Assembly (NCBI RefSeq): GCF_001457475.1 | Contig: NZ_LN831029.1 | Span: forward strand, 5,332,001 to 5,396,000 | Direction: 5' to 3' | DNA from: Achromobacter xylosoxidans | GTDB taxonomy: Bacteria > Pseudomonadota > Gammaproteobacteria > Burkholderiales > Burkholderiaceae_B | Length of the DNA stretch: 64,000 nucleotides | Shown here: positions 1 to 8,837 of the stretch, in pieces | How the letters are laid out: the number at the start of each line of letters is the position of its first letter | Numbering within the stretch: position 1 is the stretch's first letter | Program-made: the position numbers and the translations under genes | The notes under the pieces: model-generated | What the model was told of the DNA's origin: nothing | What the model saw: the letters and a program-made list of their open reading frames with translations, nothing else | Database searches by the model: none

Positions 1-1697
1 TCGTCGACCCAGGACGGAGGGCCGTCGTCATCGGCGGCCGGCGCGACCGCGGCGGCCGCGGGCGTCACGGCCAGCGGGGCCGACTTGGCGGGCACCGGGG
101 CCGCGGAGACGGCAGGAGTGTCCGTGGCGGGGGCATGCGGGGCGGGCGCTTGCGCGACGGCGGGAGCGGCGCTGGGCGATGCCGTCTTGGCCGGAGCGCC
201 TGCGGCTGCGGCATTCGCGGGAGACGCCGGCTGGGCAGTGGCTGCGGCGGCGGCCTGGGCGGCATCCGCGGCGGCGGGAGCGTCTTCCCATGGCGGCACG
301 CTGGCAGCGGCCGGCTGGGCGGGCGCGACAGGTGCGGCGGGCGCGGTGACAGGCGCCGCGGCCATCGGCGCAGGCGCGGCGGCCGGAACCGGCGCGACGT
401 TCGCTTGCGGCGCGCTCACAGGCACGGATGGCGCGGGCGTCGCCGCCACGGGCGCCGGCGCGGGTGCCGCCGGTTGCGCCACCGGCGCGGGCCGTTCCAC
501 CGCAGAAGCGGTGGCGACCGGCGCTGCCTGCGGCGGCTGCGCGGCGGCCACGGCGGGTTCGGCTGTCTGGCGGGCCGGCGTGGCAGGCGCCTCGATGGCG
601 GTCTGCGGACCGGCGTCACCGTTGAGCGCCAGCATGCGCAGGCAAGCCATGATGAAGCCGGCGTACTCGTCCGGCGCCAGCGTCAGTTCGCCGCGGCTGT
701 GCACCGCCACAGAATAGAACAGTTGCACCGCGTCGGGATGCAGGGTCTGCGCCAGGCGGGCGATGTCGGCCACCAGCGGATCCTCGGCCGGCGTCACGCC
801 GGACACGCGCTGCTCGATGGCGACGCGCGACAGCAGCACGGCCAGGTCGGCCAGCGCGCCGGCGTACGACAGGCCGCGCGTGGCCAGTTCGTCGGCCACC
901 GCCAGCACGCCCTTGGCGTCGCCGGTGGACAGCGCATCCAGCAGGCGCACCAGGTGGCGCTGGTCGATGGTGCCGAGCATGCCGCGCACGGCGTCTTCGG
1001 TCAGGTTGCCGGCGCTGTAGGCGATGGCCTGGTCGGTCAGCGACAACGCATCGCGCATGGAACCCGACGCGGCCTGGCCGATCAGGCGCAGGGCCGGCAC
1101 TTCGAAGCCGACCTGCTCTTCGCCCAGCACCGCCTGCAGGTGGCCCACGATGGAGTCGGCCGGCATCTGCTTCAGATTGAATTGCAGGCAGCGCGACAGC
1201 ACCGTGACCGGGATCTTCTGCGGGTCGGTGGTGGCGAGGATGAATTTGACGTGCGGCGGCGGCTCTTCCAGCGTCTTGAGCATCGCGTTGAACGCGTGCC
1301 CGGTGAGCATGTGCACTTCGTCGATCATGTAGACCTTGAAGCGGCCCGCGCCCGGCGCGTAGACGGCCTGCTCCAGCAGCTGGGTCATTTCCTCGACGCC
1401 GCGGTTCGAGGCCGCGTCCAGTTCGAGATAGTCGACGAAACGGCCGGCATCGATCTCGGTGCAGGCGCGACAGACGCCGCAGGGCTTGGAGGTGATGCCG
1501 GTTTCGCAGTTGAGCGATTTGGCCAGGATGCGCGACAGCGTGGTCTTGCCGACGCCGCGGGTGCCGGTGAACAGCCAGGCGTGGTGCAGGCGCTGGGTGT
1601 CGAGCGCATGCGTCAGCGCGCGCACCACGTGATCCTGTCCCACGAGGGTATCGAACGATCGCGGCCGCCACTTGCGGGCCAGTACCAGATAAGTCAT
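1..1697 (-). CDS. dnaX: DNA polymerase III subunit gamma/tau, 3' end cut by window edge
   Basis: This encodes the clamp-loader ATPase of the replicative polymerase, which loads the beta clamp and (as tau) tethers the core polymerases. The 565 visible codons start at an ATG and no stop is reached. Residues 45-52 form the Walker A loop GTRGVGKT. Cys64, Cys73, Cys76 and Cys79 form the zinc module, and DEVH lies at 126-129. From about residue 370 the sequence becomes an Ala/Pro-rich linker, typical of tau before its polymerase-binding domain, which would lie beyond the window. No A6G slippery heptamer is visible in this strand, so an E. coli-type frameshift making gamma is not supported in this part. 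ffs lies just upstream in the same direction. The identity is secure. Confidence 0.97.
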   Translation of the reverse strand, partial: MTYLVLARKWRPRSFDTLVGQDHVVRALTHALDTQRLHHAWLFTGTRGVGKTTLSRILAKSLNCETGITSKPCGVCRACTEIDAGRFVDYLELDAASNRGVEEMTQLLEQAVYAPGAGRFKVYMIDEVHMLTGHAFNAMLKTLEEPPPHVKFILATTDPQKIPVTVLSRCLQFNLKQMPADSIVGHLQAVLGEEQVGFEVPALRLIGQAASGSMRDALSLTDQAIAYSAGNLTEDAVRGMLGTIDQRHLVRLLDALSTGDAKGVLAVADELATRGLSYAGALADLAVLLSRVAIEQRVSGVTPAEDPLVADIARLAQTLHPDAVQLFYSVAVHSRGELTLAPDEYAGFIMACLRMLALNGDAGPQTAIEAPATPARQTAEPAVAAAQPPQAAPVATASAVERPAPVAQPAAPAPAPVAATPAPSVPVSAPQANVAPVPAAAPAPMAAAPVTAPAAPVAPAQPAAASVPPWEDAPAAADAAQAAAAATAQPASPANAAAAGAPAKTASPSAAPAVAQAPAPHAPATDTPAVSAAPVPAKSAPLAVTPAAAAVAPAADDDGPPSWVD

Positions 1698-1750
1698 GGC
1701 GGGATTGTAGAGCCTTTGCAAGAGCCTATGCGATTGCCGGCAGGAAATGC

Positions 1751-1808
1751 AAAAGGGACGGAATCATCTTCCGGGGATATCCCCTTGGAAAACAACCCCG
1801 TCCCCTTT
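1751..1808 (-). terminator. possible terminator downstream of ffs
   Basis: Read on the minus strand, GGGACGG near 1804-1798 pairs with CCGTCCC near 1761-1755, followed by TTTT. Inside lies a second perfect stem, GGGGATATCCCC. The position just past the 3' end of the SRP RNA and before dnaX fits an ffs terminator. The long branched loop makes this moderate evidence. Confidence 0.5.
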
Positions 1809-1820
1809 GAGAAACCGGTT

Positions 1821-1914
1821 GGCGAGCCTTACTCCGGCACTGACCCTAAACGACTATGGCTGCTTCGTTCCCGACCTGACCAGGTTCACCGTCGAACCAT
1901 GCGAAGGGGCCCGC
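1821..1914 (-). ncRNA. ffs: bacterial small signal recognition particle RNA (4.5S RNA)
   Basis: This is the RNA core of the signal recognition particle, which binds Ffh and targets nascent membrane proteins. The minus strand carries the conserved apical domain, GGTCAGGTCGGGAACG followed by AAGCAGCC. The proposed ends pair perfectly: GGCGGGCC at the 5' end with GGCTCGCC at the 3' end, one G-U pair included, giving a 94-nt hairpin. The ends are inferred from that pairing. A TAGAAT element about 7-10 nt upstream of the start could be the -10 box. No good -35 is seen, because that region lies inside the repeat unit described at 1932-2074. Placement next to dnaX is common in proteobacteria. Confidence 0.93.
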
Positions 1915-1931
1915 CAAGCAAGATTCTAGCA

Positions 1932-2074
1932 GAGCTTCGCGTTGCTCGCTCGGCTAGCCTCTTGCTTGGCGGGCCCCGAGGGGCTGTATGTGCGCCCCCT
2001 CCCCGGCCCTCCCCCCGAGGGGGAGGGAGGAAGACTTTGCTTCGCTTGTCTTGGGGGCTCGCTTCGCTTTGCCT
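1932..2074 (+). repeat. 143-bp direct repeat, copy 1
   Basis: This copy matches 2148-2290 at 142 of 143 positions; the one difference is G at 1982 against A at 2198. The centre is made of C-rich and G-rich tracts that can fold on themselves. Positions 1953-1977 match the complement of 1906-1930, the ffs -10 and start region, at 23 of 25 bases in inverted orientation. Confidence 0.95.
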
Positions 2075-2105
2075 TGCTTTGCCTTGCTTTACCCTGCTTT
2101 GCCTT
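2066..2105 (+). repeat. four tandem 10-bp units
   Basis: GCTTTGCCTT is repeated four times in a row, with the third unit changed to GCTTTACCCT. The array starts inside the end of the 143-bp repeat copy 1 and extends beyond it, so it may have grown by slippage from the repeat end. Confidence 0.85.
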
Positions 2106-2147
2106 GGCGGGGTTATAGGTCTATCAGGCTCGGGCGCTAGGGAAGCG

Positions 2148-2290
2148 GAGCTTCGCGTTGCTCGCTCGGCTAGCCTCTTGCTTGGCGGGCCCCGAGGAGC
2201 TGTATGTGCGCCCCCTCCCCGGCCCTCCCCCCGAGGGGGAGGGAGGAAGACTTTGCTTCGCTTGTCTTGGGGGCTCGCTTCGCTTTGCCT
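2148..2290 (+). repeat. 143-bp direct repeat, copy 2
   Basis: This is the second copy of the element at 1932-2074, 216 bp downstream, with one mismatch. It lacks the 10-bp array that follows copy 1 and ends 80 bp before the addA stop codon. No transposase or target duplication is visible. Confidence 0.95.
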
Positions 2291-2369
2291 CACTTTTCCT
2301 TGGTTGCTTGCTTTGGATTTTTTCCTGAAGGCGAGGACGTTGCGGTGCTGGGTTCGTTTTGGTGAGGAG

Positions 2370-5300
2370 CTATAGGTCGATCCAGGCGCGGGCGCGGGGG
2401 AAGTAGAGGGCGGCGCGGGCTTTGCGGCCGTCCAGGGCGGTGACTTGGGCGCAGTAGCGCAGGAGTTGGTCGCCGTGGCGTTGGCGCATGCGTTGGGCGA
2501 AGGCGGCGGGGGATTCGTTGGGTTGGGGGCGGCCTGTTTTGTAGTCGACGATCAGCCAGCCGTCTTCGGTGCTCAGGGCCAAGTCGATGACGGAGACCTT
2601 GCCGGCGGCGTCGATGAGGGGCCATTCGCGGCGGGCGCCGGATTGGGACAGGAGCCAGAGGCCACGGTCGTCGGCGAGGGTGGACTGGAGGGTATCCAGG
2701 ACGGCTTCGGCGGCGGTATCGGCCTGGCTGGCGGGGATGCCGGCGCGGGTCAGTTGGCGACGCATGGCGGGCAGGCGGTGGGCCAGGGCCTCGGCTGGCC
2801 AGGCGGCGATGCCGTCCTGGCCGATGCGGGCCAGCCAGGCGTGGGCCAGGGTGCCGATGGCGGCGTCGTAGCCGGATTCGAGTTGCCAGGCGGGATGCTC
2901 GGCGCTGTCGCCCCAGGCGCCGCGCGCGGCCGCGGCGAAGCCAGGGCTGATGGCGACATCGGCCTGGCGCGCCAGTTGCGCCAGGCCGTCGCGATGCACG
3001 CGGCGCAGGGGCTCGCCTTGCCATTCCGGGCCGTCGTCGCGGGGTTCGGCGCCATCGCCGTCCGTCGCGGGCGGCACGGGTGTTGTCAGGCAGGGCCAGA
3101 GGCGGCCCAGCAGGCTGGCGGAGGACGGTGTCTTGGCCTGGCCGGTGGCTTCGTCGATGGCGACGTGGCCAACCAGATGCAGGCGCTTGCGGGCGCGGGT
3201 CGCGGCCACGTACAGCAGGCGGTCGATTTCGTAGGAAGCGCGGCGCGCCTCGCGCGCGCCGAGGTAGCGCGACACGGGGTCGGCCTCGGTCTCGGCGCGC
3301 GGCTTGACCGGGCCGAACAGCACCCGCCCGCCGCTTTGCTCGAAGCGCACCAGCGGCGGCTGGTCGCCGCGCGGGGCGCGATGCAGGCCGTAAAGGATGA
3401 CGGTTTCGAACTGCAGGCCCTTGGACTTGTGCATGGTCATGATCTCGACGGCAGCCTCTTCGTCGGCCGCATCGGGCGCCGCGAACAGCCGCGCGATGCC
3501 GGCGTCCAGCGCGGCCGGATCGATGGCGCCGTGCGGCGCCAGGCGCTCGACCAGCTGGAACAGGCTTTCGGCATCATTGGCCACCGACGGCCCGCTGTAG
3601 AGCGCGGGACCGCCCAGGCGGCGCCACAGCGTCTCGATCCAGGCCGCGAATGGCATGGCGCCCGAGGCGTTGCGCGAGTCCAGCAGCACCGCCGCCACCT
3701 GCCGCAGGCGGGCGTATTCATCGGGATGCAGCAAAGCCTCGGCCGAAAGCCGCGCGCCGGCATCGTCCGGCGGCAACGCCGCGCCTGTTTGCCGGGTCGT
3801 CCCGGCCGGATCGCCAGGCGGCGCGGCGTCATCGAACAACGCCCCCTGCGCCGGATTCTCGGTGTCGTCGAACAGCGAGCCCTGCCGCGACGCGGCTGGG
3901 ACCGTGGCCGAGACGGCCCGCACCGGCGGGGTGTCGGCGGGCCGGGCCGGCGCGGGGCGCAACAACCGCTCCAGCAGCACCGGCACCGGCGTGACGTGGT
4001 CGGCGCCGAACAGGCGCTGCAACGATTCCAGCGTCAGGCCGCAGAACGGCGCCCGCAGCACCGACAGCCAGGCCAGCCGGTCGCCCGGGTGGGACAGCGC
4101 CCGCACCAACTGCACCAGGTCCGCCACCACCGGCCGCAACGCCAGCGGCACCAGGTCCACCGCGCGGCAGCGGATGCCCTCCTGCGCCAGCCGGCGCGTG
4201 AGGTTGCCAAGGTGGCTGCGGGCCCGCACCAGGATGGCGACCGGATGCTTGCTGCCCGCGTGGTCCGCCAACGCCTGGCGCACCAGGCCGACCGCGATAT
4301 TCTCGGCCTGCTCCTCCGCCGGAACGCCGCCGCCGCGCGACCAGGCGGGATGAAAGCGCACCGCCGGATCCGGCAGGGTCTCGTGGAACGCGCTGGACGG
4401 GCTGTACTTGATGGCGCCCGCGGCGGCGTCGCTGCGCTTGGGCAGCAATTGCGCGAACGATTCGTTGACCCAGTCGACGATGCCCGCCTGCGAACGGAAA
4501 TTGTCGGTGAGGTTGAGAAAGCCGGGCTGGAGTTCCCCCACGCCCCGCTGCGCCACTTCCAGGAACAGGCCCACTTCCGCCTTGCGGAAACGGTAGATCG
4601 ACTGCATCGGGTCGCCCACCAGGAACAACGTGCGGCCATCTCCCGCCTGCCAGCCGGAGGTCAACGTTTTCAACAGATCCAGCTGCGTCTGGCTGGTGTC
4701 CTGGAATTCGTCGATCAGCAGATGGCGGATGGACGCATCCAGCTTGAGCAGCAGTTCGCCGGGATCGTCGGCGCTGCCCAGCGCCGCGGCGGCGCGTTGC
4801 GAGATCTCGATGAAATCGACCTCGCCGGTATCGGCGAAGCGCAGCCGCAGCTGCGCCACGGCCAGCGCCAGCGTCATCAGCTGCGCGCCCAGCACTTCCC
4901 ACTGGGCATCGCTCAATCGCGGCGCGGGGATATCGCGCACGGCAGCCAGGCGCCGCACCCACGGGGCGTCGCCATCGGCGCTCTCGAGCCAGGCGACGAA
5001 GGGTTCCTTATGCGCGCACTTGGCGGGAAAGCCCAGGTTCTTGTTGACGGTCTTGCGCAGCGACCCGGTGCCGGTCAGCAGCAGATGGGCCACGGCGCGC
5101 CACTGGTCCAGCGCCTCGGCGTCGGCCGGCAGTTCGTCGGTCCAGTCGCGCAGCGGCGCCAGCCGGTCGTCTTCGCCGCCGTCCTGCAACTGGGCCGCGG
5201 CCAGCCGCGCGGGACCGCACAGCGCTTCGGCCCAGCCAAGCGGCATGGCCTCGCACAGCGCGTCCAGGTCCTCGCCGATGGCTTCGGCCAGCGTTTCTTC

Positions 5301-5933
5301 CAGGGCCTCGCGGTCGGAGCCGTGGCGCAGCAGCGGCAGCCACTGGTCGCGCTGGCCGAGCATGTCGGCGATGGCGTCCTTGGCGGCCTGCACGTCCACG
5401 TCCATGTGCTGCAACAGGATGCGCACCGCGTCGTAGTCGTCCGCCAGGTCGAGCGTGGCGCGGGCCGCGGCCTCGTAATGCGCTCGCGCGTCGTCGGTGA
5501 TCTCGGGCATGCCGCCCAGTTCGGACAGCCACGGCATGCTGCGCACCAGGCCGGCGCAGAACGAGTCGATGGTACGGATGGCCAGGCGCGCGGGGTGGTC
5601 CAGCAGATGCCACTGCTGCGCGTCGTTGCGCGCCAGCGCGGCGCGCGCCAGGTCCCAGCTGCGGCGTTCGTGCGCGGCCTCGGGCGGCGCGTCCAGCCCG
5701 CGGCGCAGCTTGCTGAGCACGCGCGCATGCATCTCGGACGCGGCCTTGCGCGTGAAGGTGATGGCGACGATTTCCTCGGGGCGGTTGACGGTGGCCAGCA
5801 GCGCCAGGATGCGGTCGGTCAGCAGCTCGGTCTTGCCGGAGCCGGCGGGAGCCTGCACCAGGAACGAGCGGGCAGGGTCCAGCGCGGCCGCGCGGGCGGC
5901 GTGGTCCTGGGGCTGGCGTTCGACATCGGCCAT
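2370..5933 (-). CDS. addA: UvrD-type helicase-nuclease, AddA-like
   Basis: This is the large subunit of an AddAB/RecBCD-class machine that unwinds and resects double-strand breaks for RecA loading. The 1187-residue protein has Walker A APAGSGKT at 28-35, Walker B DEFQDTS near 405, the superfamily 1 motif HKSKGLQFE, and YVAATRARKRLHL near 890. The C-terminal RecB-family nuclease shows VIDLAL, then DYKTG near 1131, then a QLLRY motif near 1157. It starts 3 bases after the stop of its addB-like partner, so the two are almost certainly co-transcribed. The family is secure; the symbol follows AddA of other beta-proteobacteria. Confidence 0.9.
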   Translation of the reverse strand: MADVERQPQDHAARAAALDPARSFLVQAPAGSGKTELLTDRILALLATVNRPEEIVAITFTRKAASEMHARVLSKLRRGLDAPPEAAHERRSWDLARAALARNDAQQWHLLDHPARLAIRTIDSFCAGLVRSMPWLSELGGMPEITDDARAHYEAAARATLDLADDYDAVRILLQHMDVDVQAAKDAIADMLGQRDQWLPLLRHGSDREALEETLAEAIGEDLDALCEAMPLGWAEALCGPARLAAAQLQDGGEDDRLAPLRDWTDELPADAEALDQWRAVAHLLLTGTGSLRKTVNKNLGFPAKCAHKEPFVAWLESADGDAPWVRRLAAVRDIPAPRLSDAQWEVLGAQLMTLALAVAQLRLRFADTGEVDFIEISQRAAAALGSADDPGELLLKLDASIRHLLIDEFQDTSQTQLDLLKTLTSGWQAGDGRTLFLVGDPMQSIYRFRKAEVGLFLEVAQRGVGELQPGFLNLTDNFRSQAGIVDWVNESFAQLLPKRSDAAAGAIKYSPSSAFHETLPDPAVRFHPAWSRGGGVPAEEQAENIAVGLVRQALADHAGSKHPVAILVRARSHLGNLTRRLAQEGIRCRAVDLVPLALRPVVADLVQLVRALSHPGDRLAWLSVLRAPFCGLTLESLQRLFGADHVTPVPVLLERLLRPAPARPADTPPVRAVSATVPAASRQGSLFDDTENPAQGALFDDAAPPGDPAGTTRQTGAALPPDDAGARLSAEALLHPDEYARLRQVAAVLLDSRNASGAMPFAAWIETLWRRLGGPALYSGPSVANDAESLFQLVERLAPHGAIDPAALDAGIARLFAAPDAADEEAAVEIMTMHKSKGLQFETVILYGLHRAPRGDQPPLVRFEQSGGRVLFGPVKPRAETEADPVSRYLGAREARRASYEIDRLLYVAATRARKRLHLVGHVAIDEATGQAKTPSSASLLGRLWPCLTTPVPPATDGDGAEPRDDGPEWQGEPLRRVHRDGLAQLARQADVAISPGFAAAARGAWGDSAEHPAWQLESGYDAAIGTLAHAWLARIGQDGIAAWPAEALAHRLPAMRRQLTRAGIPASQADTAAEAVLDTLQSTLADDRGLWLLSQSGARREWPLIDAAGKVSVIDLALSTEDGWLIVDYKTGRPQPNESPAAFAQRMRQRHGDQLLRYCAQVTALDGRKARAALYFPRARAWIDL

Positions 5934-5936
5934 GGC

Positions 5937-8600
5937 TCAGGCGTCCTCATCGTCCAGGTGCAAGCGCAGGAACGGCAGCGCATCGCAGTATTTCAGGTCG
6001 TCGCGGCGATAGGCGACGTTGGCGGCGTAGCCCGCCACGTATTCATCGGCCAGCGACTCGATCGCGGCGCGCCAGCGCTGGCGGATCTCGGGCCAGGACA
6101 AGCCATCGAAATACTTGCTCTCGGCGGCCAGCGTCACGCCTTCCATGCCCAGGTCTTCGTCGGCCAGTCCCTGCGCGGCCACTTGGCGCGCGTGGATCTG
6201 GGCCAGCACCAGGCCGGCCACCTCGCCGCCGGCGGCATCGGCCAGCACCGAGGCATAGAACGGCAGTTGCACGTTGACGGGGCGGCTGCGCGACCAATCC
6301 GGCTCGGGCTTGGCGGCGGCCACCCCGGTCTTGTAGTCGACGATGACGTTGCGGCCATCGGCCAGCGTATCGATGCGGTCCAGCCGCAGCTTCAGGTGCA
6401 GCGCGCCATGGCGCCATTGGTGGTTTTTCTCGACCTGCGCCACCGCGAACGGCAGGCGTTGCGCCTCCATGTCGAGCCACGCCGCCAGCACCGTCCTGGC
6501 GCGCGCGCATTCCAGCGCCTTCAGGGCCGGCGCGTATTCCTGGAGTTCCTCGTCCGCCGCCTGCGCCACCGCCTGTTCCAGCAGCGCCGGCAGGCGCCCC
6601 GCTGCCAGCGTTTCGTGCAGGGCCTCCTGGTCGGGCAGCATGCCCCACACCAGCTCGAGCGCCTTGTGCAGGAACTGGCCGCGCACGTTCACCGTGGCCG
6701 CGTCGGCATAGGGCGCCAGCTCGCGCCCGCCCAGCCGATGCCGCACGAAGGCCCACAAGGGGTTGCGCGCCTGCGTGTCGAGCACGTCCAGGCCGCCGCC
6801 GCCGCGGTCATCGGCCGCCAGCGGCGGTCCGCGCATATCGTCCAGCGATTCCTGCGGCAGGGCGGCCACGGCCGCGACCGGCGCCGGCCGCCAGTCGGTG
6901 GGGGCAGCAGCGGCGATCAGCGGCGACGGCCGCAGTTCGCGTTCGCCGTCCATGTGCGCATGGCTGACGATCACCTGCGGCGCGCAACGGCACAACGCCG
7001 CGTAGATGCCCTCGGCCCATTCGCGTTCGCGTTCGGGCGTGGCGCGCGGCGCCTTGGCCTGGCGCAGCACCGCCAGGGGCAGCAACGGATTCGGCTTGGG
7101 CGAGGCAGGCAGCACGTCGTCGGTCAGGCCCAGTATCCAGATACCGTCCCAGAAGCCGCCTTCGGCTTCCAGCAGGCCCAGCACGTCGAGCCGCGCCGAG
7201 GGATCGCGCTGCGGCTGGAACGAAGCCGAGCGCGCCACGCTCTGCAGCAGATTGACCGCCGCCACGCCGCCCAGCTTGCCGGCGGCGGGCGCCAGCGCGG
7301 AGAAACCGCCCAGGGCTTCCCCCAGCGCCCCCAGCGCCTGGTAGCCGACACTGTCCAGCACGCCTTCGCCGGGAAAGCCCAGCGCCGTCAGCGCCGCTTT
7401 CATGCGCAGCATCCAGACGTCGCAAGACGCGCGGGCGCCACCGCGCGTCCAGATTTCCATGGCCTGGTCCCAGGCCTGCGCCAACGGCGGCAAGGCCGCC
7501 AGTTGCTTGCGCCACTCGGCCGCGCCGACATGGACCTGCCCGCGACGACGCCAGCGCGCGTCGATGGCGGCCAGGCGCGCGCGTTCGCTGACGTCGCCCG
7601 CGCAGTGCCCCGCCAGCAGGGCCGCGCCCAGCACCTCGACGGCGCAGCCCTTGCCGGCCGCGCATTCGGCCAGCGCCCGCAGCCAGGCCAGCGCCGCGCG
7701 CGCCATCGGCCATTCGTCGAGCGGGCGGCCCACGGCCACGTTGAAGGCGAATGCCGGCGCGCCATCGCGGCCGGCCAGCGCCTGGCTCAGGATGCGGCGC
7801 GCGAACGGCGACTCGGCCTCGAGCTGCGGCGAAACGATGGCGTAGCGGCCGGTGGGATGCTGCGCCAGCTGGCCCGCGGCCCATTCGGCCGCCGCGCGCC
7901 ATTCGGCGCCGTGGTCGGCCGCCTCGAAGCGCCGCGGCGTGGCCGGCGCCCGCTGGGTATCGCGCCATTGCGCGATCAGGCAGCCCTGGTCTTCGAAGGC
8001 GCGCAGCAGGCGCCGGAAACGCGGCGACAGATCGGTGAAGCCGGCCAGCACCAGCTGCCCGGGAACGGCCAGCCGGCCGTCTTCGAGCGCCCGCAACACC
8101 CGCGCATAACCCTGGTTCGCGTCTTCGGCGTCGATGGCGGCCAGCGCCTTGCGGTAGCGCTGGCGCCAGCGGGCGAAGCCGCGGTACTCATCGGTATCGG
8201 CGCCGGACGGCACCTGCAGTGTCCATTCGTCCATCAGCAGGTCGGCGTCCATCGACAGGCGGGCGGCCTGGCTGGCGTCGAGCAGCACGCGCTCGGCTTC
8301 TTCGGCGCGGATGGCCTCGGTCCAGACCAGCTGCGTGGCGAAGCTGTCGAGGCGATAGGCCGGCACGTCCTCGTCGTCCTCGAACGCCAGTTCGTTGGCG
8401 GACTCGGCCAGCCAGGCGGACAGGGGCAGGATGCGCGGCAGTTCGCTGACCTGGCGTTCCTGGCGCAACAGCCCGGCCAGCTCGAGCGTGAGCCGGCGCG
8501 ACAGGCGGTTGTTGACCGTCAGCACCAGCAGGTCGGCGGCGGGCATGGCGCCGATTTCGGGCAGGCTGAGGTCAGGATGGGAAAGCGGGTCGTCCTGCAT
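5937..8600 (-). CDS. addB: AddB-like PD-(D/E)XK nuclease (probable DNA repair protein)
   Basis: This is the likely partner of the AddA-like protein in double-strand-break end processing. The 887-residue protein has no Walker A lysine loop at its N-terminus, so the helicase-like half is probably inactive and structural, as in AddB. The C-terminal nuclease shows LDRIDTL, DYKTG near 755 and the QLPFY motif near 778. The cysteines that build the AddB iron-sulfur staple in Bacillus are not evident; only one cysteine sits near the C-terminus. It resembles the proteobacterial family annotated as 'probable DNA repair protein' (TIGR03623 type) that pairs with AddA-like helicases. Confidence 0.82.
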   Translation of the reverse strand: MQDDPLSHPDLSLPEIGAMPAADLLVLTVNNRLSRRLTLELAGLLRQERQVSELPRILPLSAWLAESANELAFEDDEDVPAYRLDSFATQLVWTEAIRAEEAERVLLDASQAARLSMDADLLMDEWTLQVPSGADTDEYRGFARWRQRYRKALAAIDAEDANQGYARVLRALEDGRLAVPGQLVLAGFTDLSPRFRRLLRAFEDQGCLIAQWRDTQRAPATPRRFEAADHGAEWRAAAEWAAGQLAQHPTGRYAIVSPQLEAESPFARRILSQALAGRDGAPAFAFNVAVGRPLDEWPMARAALAWLRALAECAAGKGCAVEVLGAALLAGHCAGDVSERARLAAIDARWRRRGQVHVGAAEWRKQLAALPPLAQAWDQAMEIWTRGGARASCDVWMLRMKAALTALGFPGEGVLDSVGYQALGALGEALGGFSALAPAAGKLGGVAAVNLLQSVARSASFQPQRDPSARLDVLGLLEAEGGFWDGIWILGLTDDVLPASPKPNPLLPLAVLRQAKAPRATPEREREWAEGIYAALCRCAPQVIVSHAHMDGERELRPSPLIAAAAPTDWRPAPVAAVAALPQESLDDMRGPPLAADDRGGGGLDVLDTQARNPLWAFVRHRLGGRELAPYADAATVNVRGQFLHKALELVWGMLPDQEALHETLAAGRLPALLEQAVAQAADEELQEYAPALKALECARARTVLAAWLDMEAQRLPFAVAQVEKNHQWRHGALHLKLRLDRIDTLADGRNVIVDYKTGVAAAKPEPDWSRSRPVNVQLPFYASVLADAAGGEVAGLVLAQIHARQVAAQGLADEDLGMEGVTLAAESKYFDGLSWPEIRQRWRAAIESLADEYVAGYAANVAYRRDDLKYCDALPFLRLHLDDEDA

Positions 8601-8659
8601 GGAAAGGCGAAGAATCGTTCACCGCCGTAGGATACCGCGAGGCCGCCGCGCCAGCGCGG

Positions 8660-8821
8660 CTAAAAACCGCACAGCGAAGCCAGGCTTTCCCAGTGGATCT
8701 GCATCTCGGGCGTGGTGTAGCCCCAGAAGGCCAGGCCCAGCACCAGCGCCAGTGCCGTCCAGCCCAGCAGCCGCCAGCCGCGATGGCGGCGGGCGGGCGT
8801 GGGAGCAGGCCGGGCGTTCAT
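8660..8821 (-). CDS. small single-span membrane protein, unknown function
   Basis: This is a 53-residue protein with a basic N-terminus (PARRHRGW) and one hydrophobic helix, roughly residues 17-34, and a short C-terminal tail. The chosen ATG lies 16 bases after the stop of the MFS transporter gene, in the same direction, so it could be made from the same message. A longer frame upstream exists only because it overlaps the transporter gene in another phase. I recognise no family. Whether it is expressed cannot be told from sequence. Confidence 0.5.
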   Translation of the reverse strand: MNARPAPTPARRHRGWRLLGWTALALVLGLAFWGYTTPEMQIHWESLASLCGF

Positions 8822-8837
8822 GGCGGGTTGCGACCTG

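Larger units (their letters stand above)
1915..2369. other. 455-bp spacer between ffs and addA filled with repeats
   Basis: No gene is supported here. The spacer holds two copies of a 143-bp element, a short 10-bp tandem array, and an inverted copy of the ffs start region. Open frames crossing it are caused by the repeats and match nothing recognisable. The last 80 bases before the addA stop show no clear terminator. Confidence 0.7.

Noticed and set aside
135-2375. A 746-codon plus-strand frame over dnaX, ffs and the repeats
   Set aside because: It crosses an RNA gene and repeats its own sequence where the 143-bp element is duplicated; it has no domain content and runs against dnaX.
2445-8630. 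A 2061-codon open frame on the plus strand across the addAB genes
   Set aside because: It is antisense to two well-supported genes; such long shadow frames arise from strong GC bias at third positions. Its composition (rich in Gln, Arg, Gly, Ala) has no recognisable domain.
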